21,426 nt of DNA from Euglena gracilis (Eukaryota; Euglenozoa; Euglenophyceae; Euglenales; Euglenaceae), in the NCBI GenBank assembly GCA_900893395.1, contig CAAHFI011847684.1:1-21426 (forward strand). Reading direction: 5' to 3'. Under the pieces are notes generated by a model, which saw only the letters and a list, made by a program, of their open reading frames with translations, was not told where the DNA came from and searched no databases. Shown in pieces: positions 1 through 13,600 of this stretch. The first letter of the stretch is position 1, and every line of letters begins with the position of its first letter. The translations under genes were made by a program, and so were the position numbers.

Positions 1-3
1 GAA
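1..3. repeat. Partial monomer at left edge
   Basis: Three bases (GAA) match the end of the AT-rich tail that precedes each GAATCTGGAT anchor. The array therefore continues to the left of the window. Confidence 0.7.
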
Positions 4-1470
4 GAATCTGGATGGGTGCTCTGGGACCCAAATGTGAGTACCACTAGGTCAGCCCACCTGGGCCCAAGGTTAGGGTCATATGGGCCTCAAACTGGAAACC
101 GATTGGGGTTCCCATTATGTTCCCAGGGATAGTATTCCAGTGTGCCGGCCGGATTAGTGCCTACGGGTGTGAAAAACATGCGGATGTCATATAACTTGCA
201 AATTTTGAAAGAATCTGGATGGGTGCTCTGGGACCCCAAATGTGAGTACCACTAGGTCAGCCCACCTGGGCCCAAGGTATAGGGTCATATGGGCTCAAAC
301 TGGAAACCGATTGGGGGTTCCCATTATGTTCCCAGGGATAGGTATTCCAGTGTGCCGGCCGGATTAGTGCCTACGGGTGTGAAAAACATGCGGATGTCAT
401 ATAACTTGCAAATTTTGAAAGAATCTGGATGGGTGCTCTGGGACCCCAAATGTGAGTACCACTAGGTCAGCCCACCTGGGCCCAAGGTATAGGGTCATAT
501 GGGCTCAAACTGGAAACCGATTGGGGGTTCCCATTATGTTCCCAGGGATAGGTATTCCAGTGTGCCGGCCGGATTAGTGCCTACGGGTGTGAAAAACATG
601 CGGATGTCATATAACTTGCAAATTTTGAAAGAATCTGGATGGGTGCTCTGGGACCCCAAATGTGAGTACCACTAGGTCAGCCCACCTGGGCCCAAGGTAT
701 AGGGTCATATGGGCTCAAACTGGAAACCGATTGGGGTTCCCATTATGTTCCCAGGGATAGGTATTCCAGTGTGCCGGCCGGATTAGTGCCTACGGGTGTG
801 AAAAACATGCGGATGTCATATAACTTGCAAATTTTGAAAGAATCTGGATGGGTGCTCTGGGACCCCAAATGTGAGTACCACTAGGTCAGCCCACCTGGGC
901 CCAAGGTATAGGGTCATATGGGGCTCAAACTGGAAACCGATTGGGGGTTCCCATTATGTTCCCAGGGATAGGTATTCCAGTGTGCCGGCCGGATTAGTGC
1001 CTACGGGTGTGAAAAACATGCGGATGTCATATAACTTGCAAATTTTGAAAGAATCTGGATGGGTGCTCTGGGACCCAAATGTGAGTACCACTAGGTCAGC
1101 CCACCTGGGCCCAAGGTATAGGGTCATATGGGCTCAAACTGGAAACCGATTGGGGGTTCCCATTATGTTCCCAGGGATAGGTATTCCAGTGTGCCGGCCG
1201 GATTAGTGCCTACGGGTGTGAAAAACATGCGGATGTCATATAACTTGCAAATTTTGAAAGAATCTGGATGGGTGCTCTGGGACCCCAAATGTGAGTACCA
1301 CTAGGTCAGCCCACCTGGGCCCAAGGTATAGGGTCATATGGGCCTCAAACTGGAAACCGATTGGGGGTTCCCATTATGTTCCCAGGGATAGGTATTCCAG
1401 TGTGCCGGCCGGATTAGTGCCTACGGGTGTGAAAAACATGCGGATGTCATATAACTTGCAAATTTTGAAA
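4..1470. repeat. Left block: seven subfamily A monomers of variable length
   Basis: Monomers start at 4, 211, 421, 631, 840, 1051 and 1260, with lengths 207, 210, 210, 209, 211, 209 and 211 bp. All carry the A states at the diagnostic sites (TGTGAG, AGGTCAG, ATAACTTG; GGTATTCC where intact). The second and third are identical to the core monomer. The others differ almost only by one-base gains or losses in short homopolymers: CCCC/CCC before AAATGTG, GGGGG/GGGG before TTCCC, and GGGCTC/GGGGCTC/GGGCCTC. The first monomer is the most altered, with five indels. This pattern fits either older array-edge copies or long-read consensus error. Confidence 0.93.
1260..1470. repeat. 211-bp A monomer bracketing the core on the left
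   Basis: This monomer matches the core A unit except for one extra C, reading GGGCCTCAAAC instead of GGGCTCAAAC. It is base-for-base the same as the monomer at 17221-17431, immediately after the core. The extra C is shared with nearly all B monomers, so it may be the older state. It shifts the frame and opens a chance frame of about 74 codons from a GTG at 1291, which ends in the next copy. That frame is not a gene. Confidence 0.9.
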
Positions 1471-1523
1471 GAATCTGGATGGGTGCTCTGGGACCCCAAA
1501 TGTGAGTACCACTAGGTCAGCCC

Positions 1524-1538
1524 ACCTGGGCCCAAGGT
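1524..1538. repeat. Bulged inverted repeat inside each monomer (first core copy shown)
   Basis: At monomer positions 54-68, ACCTGGG faces CCCAAGGT, which pairs fully apart from one bulged A. The centre is the palindrome TGGGCCCA. It recurs in every core copy at 210-bp spacing. In subfamily B, T68 is A, so the outermost pair is lost. This is a possible small hairpin or dyad-symmetric protein site. No function can be assigned from sequence. Confidence 0.6.
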
Positions 1539-1614
1539 ATAGGGTCATATGGGCTCAAACTGGAAACCGATTGGGGGTTCCCATTATGTTCCCAGGGATA
1601 GGTATTCCAGTGTG

Positions 1615-1622
1615 CCGGCCGG
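1615..1622. repeat. CCGGCCGG palindrome inside each monomer (first core copy shown)
   Basis: The perfect 8-bp palindrome lies at monomer positions 145-152 and holds two of the five CpGs of the unit in overlapping CCGG contexts. It is present in all A and B monomers that I checked, except that the 18899-19103 and 19314-19520 copies read CCGGCCGA. The retained CpGs in a repeat are noteworthy, because methylated CpGs tend to decay to TpG. It could equally be conserved only because the copies are young. Confidence 0.65.
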
Positions 1623-4600
1623 ATTAGTGCCTACGGGTGTGAAAAACATGCGGATGTCATATAACTTGCAAATTTTGAAAGAATCTGGATGGGTGCTCTG
1701 GGACCCCAAATGTGAGTACCACTAGGTCAGCCCACCTGGGCCCAAGGTATAGGGTCATATGGGCTCAAACTGGAAACCGATTGGGGGTTCCCATTATGTT
1801 CCCAGGGATAGGTATTCCAGTGTGCCGGCCGGATTAGTGCCTACGGGTGTGAAAAACATGCGGATGTCATATAACTTGCAAATTTTGAAAGAATCTGGAT
1901 GGGTGCTCTGGGACCCCAAATGTGAGTACCACTAGGTCAGCCCACCTGGGCCCAAGGTATAGGGTCATATGGGCTCAAACTGGAAACCGATTGGGGGTTC
2001 CCATTATGTTCCCAGGGATAGGTATTCCAGTGTGCCGGCCGGATTAGTGCCTACGGGTGTGAAAAACATGCGGATGTCATATAACTTGCAAATTTTGAAA
2101 GAATCTGGATGGGTGCTCTGGGACCCCAAATGTGAGTACCACTAGGTCAGCCCACCTGGGCCCAAGGTATAGGGTCATATGGGCTCAAACTGGAAACCGA
2201 TTGGGGGTTCCCATTATGTTCCCAGGGATAGGTATTCCAGTGTGCCGGCCGGATTAGTGCCTACGGGTGTGAAAAACATGCGGATGTCATATAACTTGCA
2301 AATTTTGAAAGAATCTGGATGGGTGCTCTGGGACCCCAAATGTGAGTACCACTAGGTCAGCCCACCTGGGCCCAAGGTATAGGGTCATATGGGCTCAAAC
2401 TGGAAACCGATTGGGGGTTCCCATTATGTTCCCAGGGATAGGTATTCCAGTGTGCCGGCCGGATTAGTGCCTACGGGTGTGAAAAACATGCGGATGTCAT
2501 ATAACTTGCAAATTTTGAAAGAATCTGGATGGGTGCTCTGGGACCCCAAATGTGAGTACCACTAGGTCAGCCCACCTGGGCCCAAGGTATAGGGTCATAT
2601 GGGCTCAAACTGGAAACCGATTGGGGGTTCCCATTATGTTCCCAGGGATAGGTATTCCAGTGTGCCGGCCGGATTAGTGCCTACGGGTGTGAAAAACATG
2701 CGGATGTCATATAACTTGCAAATTTTGAAAGAATCTGGATGGGTGCTCTGGGACCCCAAATGTGAGTACCACTAGGTCAGCCCACCTGGGCCCAAGGTAT
2801 AGGGTCATATGGGCTCAAACTGGAAACCGATTGGGGGTTCCCATTATGTTCCCAGGGATAGGTATTCCAGTGTGCCGGCCGGATTAGTGCCTACGGGTGT
2901 GAAAAACATGCGGATGTCATATAACTTGCAAATTTTGAAAGAATCTGGATGGGTGCTCTGGGACCCCAAATGTGAGTACCACTAGGTCAGCCCACCTGGG
3001 CCCAAGGTATAGGGTCATATGGGCTCAAACTGGAAACCGATTGGGGGTTCCCATTATGTTCCCAGGGATAGGTATTCCAGTGTGCCGGCCGGATTAGTGC
3101 CTACGGGTGTGAAAAACATGCGGATGTCATATAACTTGCAAATTTTGAAAGAATCTGGATGGGTGCTCTGGGACCCCAAATGTGAGTACCACTAGGTCAG
3201 CCCACCTGGGCCCAAGGTATAGGGTCATATGGGCTCAAACTGGAAACCGATTGGGGGTTCCCATTATGTTCCCAGGGATAGGTATTCCAGTGTGCCGGCC
3301 GGATTAGTGCCTACGGGTGTGAAAAACATGCGGATGTCATATAACTTGCAAATTTTGAAAGAATCTGGATGGGTGCTCTGGGACCCCAAATGTGAGTACC
3401 ACTAGGTCAGCCCACCTGGGCCCAAGGTATAGGGTCATATGGGCTCAAACTGGAAACCGATTGGGGGTTCCCATTATGTTCCCAGGGATAGGTATTCCAG
3501 TGTGCCGGCCGGATTAGTGCCTACGGGTGTGAAAAACATGCGGATGTCATATAACTTGCAAATTTTGAAAGAATCTGGATGGGTGCTCTGGGACCCCAAA
3601 TGTGAGTACCACTAGGTCAGCCCACCTGGGCCCAAGGTATAGGGTCATATGGGCTCAAACTGGAAACCGATTGGGGGTTCCCATTATGTTCCCAGGGATA
3701 GGTATTCCAGTGTGCCGGCCGGATTAGTGCCTACGGGTGTGAAAAACATGCGGATGTCATATAACTTGCAAATTTTGAAAGAATCTGGATGGGTGCTCTG
3801 GGACCCCAAATGTGAGTACCACTAGGTCAGCCCACCTGGGCCCAAGGTATAGGGTCATATGGGCTCAAACTGGAAACCGATTGGGGGTTCCCATTATGTT
3901 CCCAGGGATAGGTATTCCAGTGTGCCGGCCGGATTAGTGCCTACGGGTGTGAAAAACATGCGGATGTCATATAACTTGCAAATTTTGAAAGAATCTGGAT
4001 GGGTGCTCTGGGACCCCAAATGTGAGTACCACTAGGTCAGCCCACCTGGGCCCAAGGTATAGGGTCATATGGGCTCAAACTGGAAACCGATTGGGGGTTC
4101 CCATTATGTTCCCAGGGATAGGTATTCCAGTGTGCCGGCCGGATTAGTGCCTACGGGTGTGAAAAACATGCGGATGTCATATAACTTGCAAATTTTGAAA
4201 GAATCTGGATGGGTGCTCTGGGACCCCAAATGTGAGTACCACTAGGTCAGCCCACCTGGGCCCAAGGTATAGGGTCATATGGGCTCAAACTGGAAACCGA
4301 TTGGGGGTTCCCATTATGTTCCCAGGGATAGGTATTCCAGTGTGCCGGCCGGATTAGTGCCTACGGGTGTGAAAAACATGCGGATGTCATATAACTTGCA
4401 AATTTTGAAAGAATCTGGATGGGTGCTCTGGGACCCCAAATGTGAGTACCACTAGGTCAGCCCACCTGGGCCCAAGGTATAGGGTCATATGGGCTCAAAC
4501 TGGAAACCGATTGGGGGTTCCCATTATGTTCCCAGGGATAGGTATTCCAGTGTGCCGGCCGGATTAGTGCCTACGGGTGTGAAAAACATGCGGATGTCAT

Positions 4601-7600
4601 ATAACTTGCAAATTTTGAAAGAATCTGGATGGGTGCTCTGGGACCCCAAATGTGAGTACCACTAGGTCAGCCCACCTGGGCCCAAGGTATAGGGTCATAT
4701 GGGCTCAAACTGGAAACCGATTGGGGGTTCCCATTATGTTCCCAGGGATAGGTATTCCAGTGTGCCGGCCGGATTAGTGCCTACGGGTGTGAAAAACATG
4801 CGGATGTCATATAACTTGCAAATTTTGAAAGAATCTGGATGGGTGCTCTGGGACCCCAAATGTGAGTACCACTAGGTCAGCCCACCTGGGCCCAAGGTAT
4901 AGGGTCATATGGGCTCAAACTGGAAACCGATTGGGGGTTCCCATTATGTTCCCAGGGATAGGTATTCCAGTGTGCCGGCCGGATTAGTGCCTACGGGTGT
5001 GAAAAACATGCGGATGTCATATAACTTGCAAATTTTGAAAGAATCTGGATGGGTGCTCTGGGACCCCAAATGTGAGTACCACTAGGTCAGCCCACCTGGG
5101 CCCAAGGTATAGGGTCATATGGGCTCAAACTGGAAACCGATTGGGGGTTCCCATTATGTTCCCAGGGATAGGTATTCCAGTGTGCCGGCCGGATTAGTGC
5201 CTACGGGTGTGAAAAACATGCGGATGTCATATAACTTGCAAATTTTGAAAGAATCTGGATGGGTGCTCTGGGACCCCAAATGTGAGTACCACTAGGTCAG
5301 CCCACCTGGGCCCAAGGTATAGGGTCATATGGGCTCAAACTGGAAACCGATTGGGGGTTCCCATTATGTTCCCAGGGATAGGTATTCCAGTGTGCCGGCC
5401 GGATTAGTGCCTACGGGTGTGAAAAACATGCGGATGTCATATAACTTGCAAATTTTGAAAGAATCTGGATGGGTGCTCTGGGACCCCAAATGTGAGTACC
5501 ACTAGGTCAGCCCACCTGGGCCCAAGGTATAGGGTCATATGGGCTCAAACTGGAAACCGATTGGGGGTTCCCATTATGTTCCCAGGGATAGGTATTCCAG
5601 TGTGCCGGCCGGATTAGTGCCTACGGGTGTGAAAAACATGCGGATGTCATATAACTTGCAAATTTTGAAAGAATCTGGATGGGTGCTCTGGGACCCCAAA
5701 TGTGAGTACCACTAGGTCAGCCCACCTGGGCCCAAGGTATAGGGTCATATGGGCTCAAACTGGAAACCGATTGGGGGTTCCCATTATGTTCCCAGGGATA
5801 GGTATTCCAGTGTGCCGGCCGGATTAGTGCCTACGGGTGTGAAAAACATGCGGATGTCATATAACTTGCAAATTTTGAAAGAATCTGGATGGGTGCTCTG
5901 GGACCCCAAATGTGAGTACCACTAGGTCAGCCCACCTGGGCCCAAGGTATAGGGTCATATGGGCTCAAACTGGAAACCGATTGGGGGTTCCCATTATGTT
6001 CCCAGGGATAGGTATTCCAGTGTGCCGGCCGGATTAGTGCCTACGGGTGTGAAAAACATGCGGATGTCATATAACTTGCAAATTTTGAAAGAATCTGGAT
6101 GGGTGCTCTGGGACCCCAAATGTGAGTACCACTAGGTCAGCCCACCTGGGCCCAAGGTATAGGGTCATATGGGCTCAAACTGGAAACCGATTGGGGGTTC
6201 CCATTATGTTCCCAGGGATAGGTATTCCAGTGTGCCGGCCGGATTAGTGCCTACGGGTGTGAAAAACATGCGGATGTCATATAACTTGCAAATTTTGAAA
6301 GAATCTGGATGGGTGCTCTGGGACCCCAAATGTGAGTACCACTAGGTCAGCCCACCTGGGCCCAAGGTATAGGGTCATATGGGCTCAAACTGGAAACCGA
6401 TTGGGGGTTCCCATTATGTTCCCAGGGATAGGTATTCCAGTGTGCCGGCCGGATTAGTGCCTACGGGTGTGAAAAACATGCGGATGTCATATAACTTGCA
6501 AATTTTGAAAGAATCTGGATGGGTGCTCTGGGACCCCAAATGTGAGTACCACTAGGTCAGCCCACCTGGGCCCAAGGTATAGGGTCATATGGGCTCAAAC
6601 TGGAAACCGATTGGGGGTTCCCATTATGTTCCCAGGGATAGGTATTCCAGTGTGCCGGCCGGATTAGTGCCTACGGGTGTGAAAAACATGCGGATGTCAT
6701 ATAACTTGCAAATTTTGAAAGAATCTGGATGGGTGCTCTGGGACCCCAAATGTGAGTACCACTAGGTCAGCCCACCTGGGCCCAAGGTATAGGGTCATAT
6801 GGGCTCAAACTGGAAACCGATTGGGGGTTCCCATTATGTTCCCAGGGATAGGTATTCCAGTGTGCCGGCCGGATTAGTGCCTACGGGTGTGAAAAACATG
6901 CGGATGTCATATAACTTGCAAATTTTGAAAGAATCTGGATGGGTGCTCTGGGACCCCAAATGTGAGTACCACTAGGTCAGCCCACCTGGGCCCAAGGTAT
7001 AGGGTCATATGGGCTCAAACTGGAAACCGATTGGGGGTTCCCATTATGTTCCCAGGGATAGGTATTCCAGTGTGCCGGCCGGATTAGTGCCTACGGGTGT
7101 GAAAAACATGCGGATGTCATATAACTTGCAAATTTTGAAAGAATCTGGATGGGTGCTCTGGGACCCCAAATGTGAGTACCACTAGGTCAGCCCACCTGGG
7201 CCCAAGGTATAGGGTCATATGGGCTCAAACTGGAAACCGATTGGGGGTTCCCATTATGTTCCCAGGGATAGGTATTCCAGTGTGCCGGCCGGATTAGTGC
7301 CTACGGGTGTGAAAAACATGCGGATGTCATATAACTTGCAAATTTTGAAAGAATCTGGATGGGTGCTCTGGGACCCCAAATGTGAGTACCACTAGGTCAG
7401 CCCACCTGGGCCCAAGGTATAGGGTCATATGGGCTCAAACTGGAAACCGATTGGGGGTTCCCATTATGTTCCCAGGGATAGGTATTCCAGTGTGCCGGCC
7501 GGATTAGTGCCTACGGGTGTGAAAAACATGCGGATGTCATATAACTTGCAAATTTTGAAAGAATCTGGATGGGTGCTCTGGGACCCCAAATGTGAGTACC

Positions 7601-10600
7601 ACTAGGTCAGCCCACCTGGGCCCAAGGTATAGGGTCATATGGGCTCAAACTGGAAACCGATTGGGGGTTCCCATTATGTTCCCAGGGATAGGTATTCCAG
7701 TGTGCCGGCCGGATTAGTGCCTACGGGTGTGAAAAACATGCGGATGTCATATAACTTGCAAATTTTGAAAGAATCTGGATGGGTGCTCTGGGACCCCAAA
7801 TGTGAGTACCACTAGGTCAGCCCACCTGGGCCCAAGGTATAGGGTCATATGGGCTCAAACTGGAAACCGATTGGGGGTTCCCATTATGTTCCCAGGGATA
7901 GGTATTCCAGTGTGCCGGCCGGATTAGTGCCTACGGGTGTGAAAAACATGCGGATGTCATATAACTTGCAAATTTTGAAAGAATCTGGATGGGTGCTCTG
8001 GGACCCCAAATGTGAGTACCACTAGGTCAGCCCACCTGGGCCCAAGGTATAGGGTCATATGGGCTCAAACTGGAAACCGATTGGGGGTTCCCATTATGTT
8101 CCCAGGGATAGGTATTCCAGTGTGCCGGCCGGATTAGTGCCTACGGGTGTGAAAAACATGCGGATGTCATATAACTTGCAAATTTTGAAAGAATCTGGAT
8201 GGGTGCTCTGGGACCCCAAATGTGAGTACCACTAGGTCAGCCCACCTGGGCCCAAGGTATAGGGTCATATGGGCTCAAACTGGAAACCGATTGGGGGTTC
8301 CCATTATGTTCCCAGGGATAGGTATTCCAGTGTGCCGGCCGGATTAGTGCCTACGGGTGTGAAAAACATGCGGATGTCATATAACTTGCAAATTTTGAAA
8401 GAATCTGGATGGGTGCTCTGGGACCCCAAATGTGAGTACCACTAGGTCAGCCCACCTGGGCCCAAGGTATAGGGTCATATGGGCTCAAACTGGAAACCGA
8501 TTGGGGGTTCCCATTATGTTCCCAGGGATAGGTATTCCAGTGTGCCGGCCGGATTAGTGCCTACGGGTGTGAAAAACATGCGGATGTCATATAACTTGCA
8601 AATTTTGAAAGAATCTGGATGGGTGCTCTGGGACCCCAAATGTGAGTACCACTAGGTCAGCCCACCTGGGCCCAAGGTATAGGGTCATATGGGCTCAAAC
8701 TGGAAACCGATTGGGGGTTCCCATTATGTTCCCAGGGATAGGTATTCCAGTGTGCCGGCCGGATTAGTGCCTACGGGTGTGAAAAACATGCGGATGTCAT
8801 ATAACTTGCAAATTTTGAAAGAATCTGGATGGGTGCTCTGGGACCCCAAATGTGAGTACCACTAGGTCAGCCCACCTGGGCCCAAGGTATAGGGTCATAT
8901 GGGCTCAAACTGGAAACCGATTGGGGGTTCCCATTATGTTCCCAGGGATAGGTATTCCAGTGTGCCGGCCGGATTAGTGCCTACGGGTGTGAAAAACATG
9001 CGGATGTCATATAACTTGCAAATTTTGAAAGAATCTGGATGGGTGCTCTGGGACCCCAAATGTGAGTACCACTAGGTCAGCCCACCTGGGCCCAAGGTAT
9101 AGGGTCATATGGGCTCAAACTGGAAACCGATTGGGGGTTCCCATTATGTTCCCAGGGATAGGTATTCCAGTGTGCCGGCCGGATTAGTGCCTACGGGTGT
9201 GAAAAACATGCGGATGTCATATAACTTGCAAATTTTGAAAGAATCTGGATGGGTGCTCTGGGACCCCAAATGTGAGTACCACTAGGTCAGCCCACCTGGG
9301 CCCAAGGTATAGGGTCATATGGGCTCAAACTGGAAACCGATTGGGGGTTCCCATTATGTTCCCAGGGATAGGTATTCCAGTGTGCCGGCCGGATTAGTGC
9401 CTACGGGTGTGAAAAACATGCGGATGTCATATAACTTGCAAATTTTGAAAGAATCTGGATGGGTGCTCTGGGACCCCAAATGTGAGTACCACTAGGTCAG
9501 CCCACCTGGGCCCAAGGTATAGGGTCATATGGGCTCAAACTGGAAACCGATTGGGGGTTCCCATTATGTTCCCAGGGATAGGTATTCCAGTGTGCCGGCC
9601 GGATTAGTGCCTACGGGTGTGAAAAACATGCGGATGTCATATAACTTGCAAATTTTGAAAGAATCTGGATGGGTGCTCTGGGACCCCAAATGTGAGTACC
9701 ACTAGGTCAGCCCACCTGGGCCCAAGGTATAGGGTCATATGGGCTCAAACTGGAAACCGATTGGGGGTTCCCATTATGTTCCCAGGGATAGGTATTCCAG
9801 TGTGCCGGCCGGATTAGTGCCTACGGGTGTGAAAAACATGCGGATGTCATATAACTTGCAAATTTTGAAAGAATCTGGATGGGTGCTCTGGGACCCCAAA
9901 TGTGAGTACCACTAGGTCAGCCCACCTGGGCCCAAGGTATAGGGTCATATGGGCTCAAACTGGAAACCGATTGGGGGTTCCCATTATGTTCCCAGGGATA
10001 GGTATTCCAGTGTGCCGGCCGGATTAGTGCCTACGGGTGTGAAAAACATGCGGATGTCATATAACTTGCAAATTTTGAAAGAATCTGGATGGGTGCTCTG
10101 GGACCCCAAATGTGAGTACCACTAGGTCAGCCCACCTGGGCCCAAGGTATAGGGTCATATGGGCTCAAACTGGAAACCGATTGGGGGTTCCCATTATGTT
10201 CCCAGGGATAGGTATTCCAGTGTGCCGGCCGGATTAGTGCCTACGGGTGTGAAAAACATGCGGATGTCATATAACTTGCAAATTTTGAAAGAATCTGGAT
10301 GGGTGCTCTGGGACCCCAAATGTGAGTACCACTAGGTCAGCCCACCTGGGCCCAAGGTATAGGGTCATATGGGCTCAAACTGGAAACCGATTGGGGGTTC
10401 CCATTATGTTCCCAGGGATAGGTATTCCAGTGTGCCGGCCGGATTAGTGCCTACGGGTGTGAAAAACATGCGGATGTCATATAACTTGCAAATTTTGAAA
10501 GAATCTGGATGGGTGCTCTGGGACCCCAAATGTGAGTACCACTAGGTCAGCCCACCTGGGCCCAAGGTATAGGGTCATATGGGCTCAAACTGGAAACCGA

Positions 10601-13600
10601 TTGGGGGTTCCCATTATGTTCCCAGGGATAGGTATTCCAGTGTGCCGGCCGGATTAGTGCCTACGGGTGTGAAAAACATGCGGATGTCATATAACTTGCA
10701 AATTTTGAAAGAATCTGGATGGGTGCTCTGGGACCCCAAATGTGAGTACCACTAGGTCAGCCCACCTGGGCCCAAGGTATAGGGTCATATGGGCTCAAAC
10801 TGGAAACCGATTGGGGGTTCCCATTATGTTCCCAGGGATAGGTATTCCAGTGTGCCGGCCGGATTAGTGCCTACGGGTGTGAAAAACATGCGGATGTCAT
10901 ATAACTTGCAAATTTTGAAAGAATCTGGATGGGTGCTCTGGGACCCCAAATGTGAGTACCACTAGGTCAGCCCACCTGGGCCCAAGGTATAGGGTCATAT
11001 GGGCTCAAACTGGAAACCGATTGGGGGTTCCCATTATGTTCCCAGGGATAGGTATTCCAGTGTGCCGGCCGGATTAGTGCCTACGGGTGTGAAAAACATG
11101 CGGATGTCATATAACTTGCAAATTTTGAAAGAATCTGGATGGGTGCTCTGGGACCCCAAATGTGAGTACCACTAGGTCAGCCCACCTGGGCCCAAGGTAT
11201 AGGGTCATATGGGCTCAAACTGGAAACCGATTGGGGGTTCCCATTATGTTCCCAGGGATAGGTATTCCAGTGTGCCGGCCGGATTAGTGCCTACGGGTGT
11301 GAAAAACATGCGGATGTCATATAACTTGCAAATTTTGAAAGAATCTGGATGGGTGCTCTGGGACCCCAAATGTGAGTACCACTAGGTCAGCCCACCTGGG
11401 CCCAAGGTATAGGGTCATATGGGCTCAAACTGGAAACCGATTGGGGGTTCCCATTATGTTCCCAGGGATAGGTATTCCAGTGTGCCGGCCGGATTAGTGC
11501 CTACGGGTGTGAAAAACATGCGGATGTCATATAACTTGCAAATTTTGAAAGAATCTGGATGGGTGCTCTGGGACCCCAAATGTGAGTACCACTAGGTCAG
11601 CCCACCTGGGCCCAAGGTATAGGGTCATATGGGCTCAAACTGGAAACCGATTGGGGGTTCCCATTATGTTCCCAGGGATAGGTATTCCAGTGTGCCGGCC
11701 GGATTAGTGCCTACGGGTGTGAAAAACATGCGGATGTCATATAACTTGCAAATTTTGAAAGAATCTGGATGGGTGCTCTGGGACCCCAAATGTGAGTACC
11801 ACTAGGTCAGCCCACCTGGGCCCAAGGTATAGGGTCATATGGGCTCAAACTGGAAACCGATTGGGGGTTCCCATTATGTTCCCAGGGATAGGTATTCCAG
11901 TGTGCCGGCCGGATTAGTGCCTACGGGTGTGAAAAACATGCGGATGTCATATAACTTGCAAATTTTGAAAGAATCTGGATGGGTGCTCTGGGACCCCAAA
12001 TGTGAGTACCACTAGGTCAGCCCACCTGGGCCCAAGGTATAGGGTCATATGGGCTCAAACTGGAAACCGATTGGGGGTTCCCATTATGTTCCCAGGGATA
12101 GGTATTCCAGTGTGCCGGCCGGATTAGTGCCTACGGGTGTGAAAAACATGCGGATGTCATATAACTTGCAAATTTTGAAAGAATCTGGATGGGTGCTCTG
12201 GGACCCCAAATGTGAGTACCACTAGGTCAGCCCACCTGGGCCCAAGGTATAGGGTCATATGGGCTCAAACTGGAAACCGATTGGGGGTTCCCATTATGTT
12301 CCCAGGGATAGGTATTCCAGTGTGCCGGCCGGATTAGTGCCTACGGGTGTGAAAAACATGCGGATGTCATATAACTTGCAAATTTTGAAAGAATCTGGAT
12401 GGGTGCTCTGGGACCCCAAATGTGAGTACCACTAGGTCAGCCCACCTGGGCCCAAGGTATAGGGTCATATGGGCTCAAACTGGAAACCGATTGGGGGTTC
12501 CCATTATGTTCCCAGGGATAGGTATTCCAGTGTGCCGGCCGGATTAGTGCCTACGGGTGTGAAAAACATGCGGATGTCATATAACTTGCAAATTTTGAAA
12601 GAATCTGGATGGGTGCTCTGGGACCCCAAATGTGAGTACCACTAGGTCAGCCCACCTGGGCCCAAGGTATAGGGTCATATGGGCTCAAACTGGAAACCGA
12701 TTGGGGGTTCCCATTATGTTCCCAGGGATAGGTATTCCAGTGTGCCGGCCGGATTAGTGCCTACGGGTGTGAAAAACATGCGGATGTCATATAACTTGCA
12801 AATTTTGAAAGAATCTGGATGGGTGCTCTGGGACCCCAAATGTGAGTACCACTAGGTCAGCCCACCTGGGCCCAAGGTATAGGGTCATATGGGCTCAAAC
12901 TGGAAACCGATTGGGGGTTCCCATTATGTTCCCAGGGATAGGTATTCCAGTGTGCCGGCCGGATTAGTGCCTACGGGTGTGAAAAACATGCGGATGTCAT
13001 ATAACTTGCAAATTTTGAAAGAATCTGGATGGGTGCTCTGGGACCCCAAATGTGAGTACCACTAGGTCAGCCCACCTGGGCCCAAGGTATAGGGTCATAT
13101 GGGCTCAAACTGGAAACCGATTGGGGGTTCCCATTATGTTCCCAGGGATAGGTATTCCAGTGTGCCGGCCGGATTAGTGCCTACGGGTGTGAAAAACATG
13201 CGGATGTCATATAACTTGCAAATTTTGAAAGAATCTGGATGGGTGCTCTGGGACCCCAAATGTGAGTACCACTAGGTCAGCCCACCTGGGCCCAAGGTAT
13301 AGGGTCATATGGGCTCAAACTGGAAACCGATTGGGGGTTCCCATTATGTTCCCAGGGATAGGTATTCCAGTGTGCCGGCCGGATTAGTGCCTACGGGTGT
13401 GAAAAACATGCGGATGTCATATAACTTGCAAATTTTGAAAGAATCTGGATGGGTGCTCTGGGACCCCAAATGTGAGTACCACTAGGTCAGCCCACCTGGG
13501 CCCAAGGTATAGGGTCATATGGGCTCAAACTGGAAACCGATTGGGGGTTCCCATTATGTTCCCAGGGATAGGTATTCCAGTGTGCCGGCCGGATTAGTGC

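Noticed and set aside
67-76. Telomere-like TTAGGG in the first monomer
   Set aside because: It is a single occurrence made by loss of an A from the usual GGTATAGGG. There is no tandem TTAGGG run.
871-1515. Open frames of 74-111 codons with GTG starts in the left block
   Set aside because: They translate the satellite unit and exist only because 209- or 211-bp copies shift the frame past stops present in every 210-bp copy. There is no independent start context, no codon bias and no recognisable domain.
1471-1680. CENP-B box in the monomer (TGGAAAC at monomer positions 91-97)
   Set aside because: Seven bases match the middle of the box, but the required TTCG before it and CGGG after it are absent. 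The flanks read CAAA and CCGA.
1471-1680. tRNA- or 5S-derived origin with internal pol III boxes
   Set aside because: GGTTCCCATT near monomer positions 107-116 resembles a B box only loosely, lacking the GGTTCGA core. No convincing A box lies upstream and no T-run terminator follows.
1471-1680. Monomer as an ancient dimer of two ~105-bp halves
   Set aside because: GTCATAT occurs twice 112 bp apart and CTGGGA recurs inverted, but the two halves do not otherwise align by eye.
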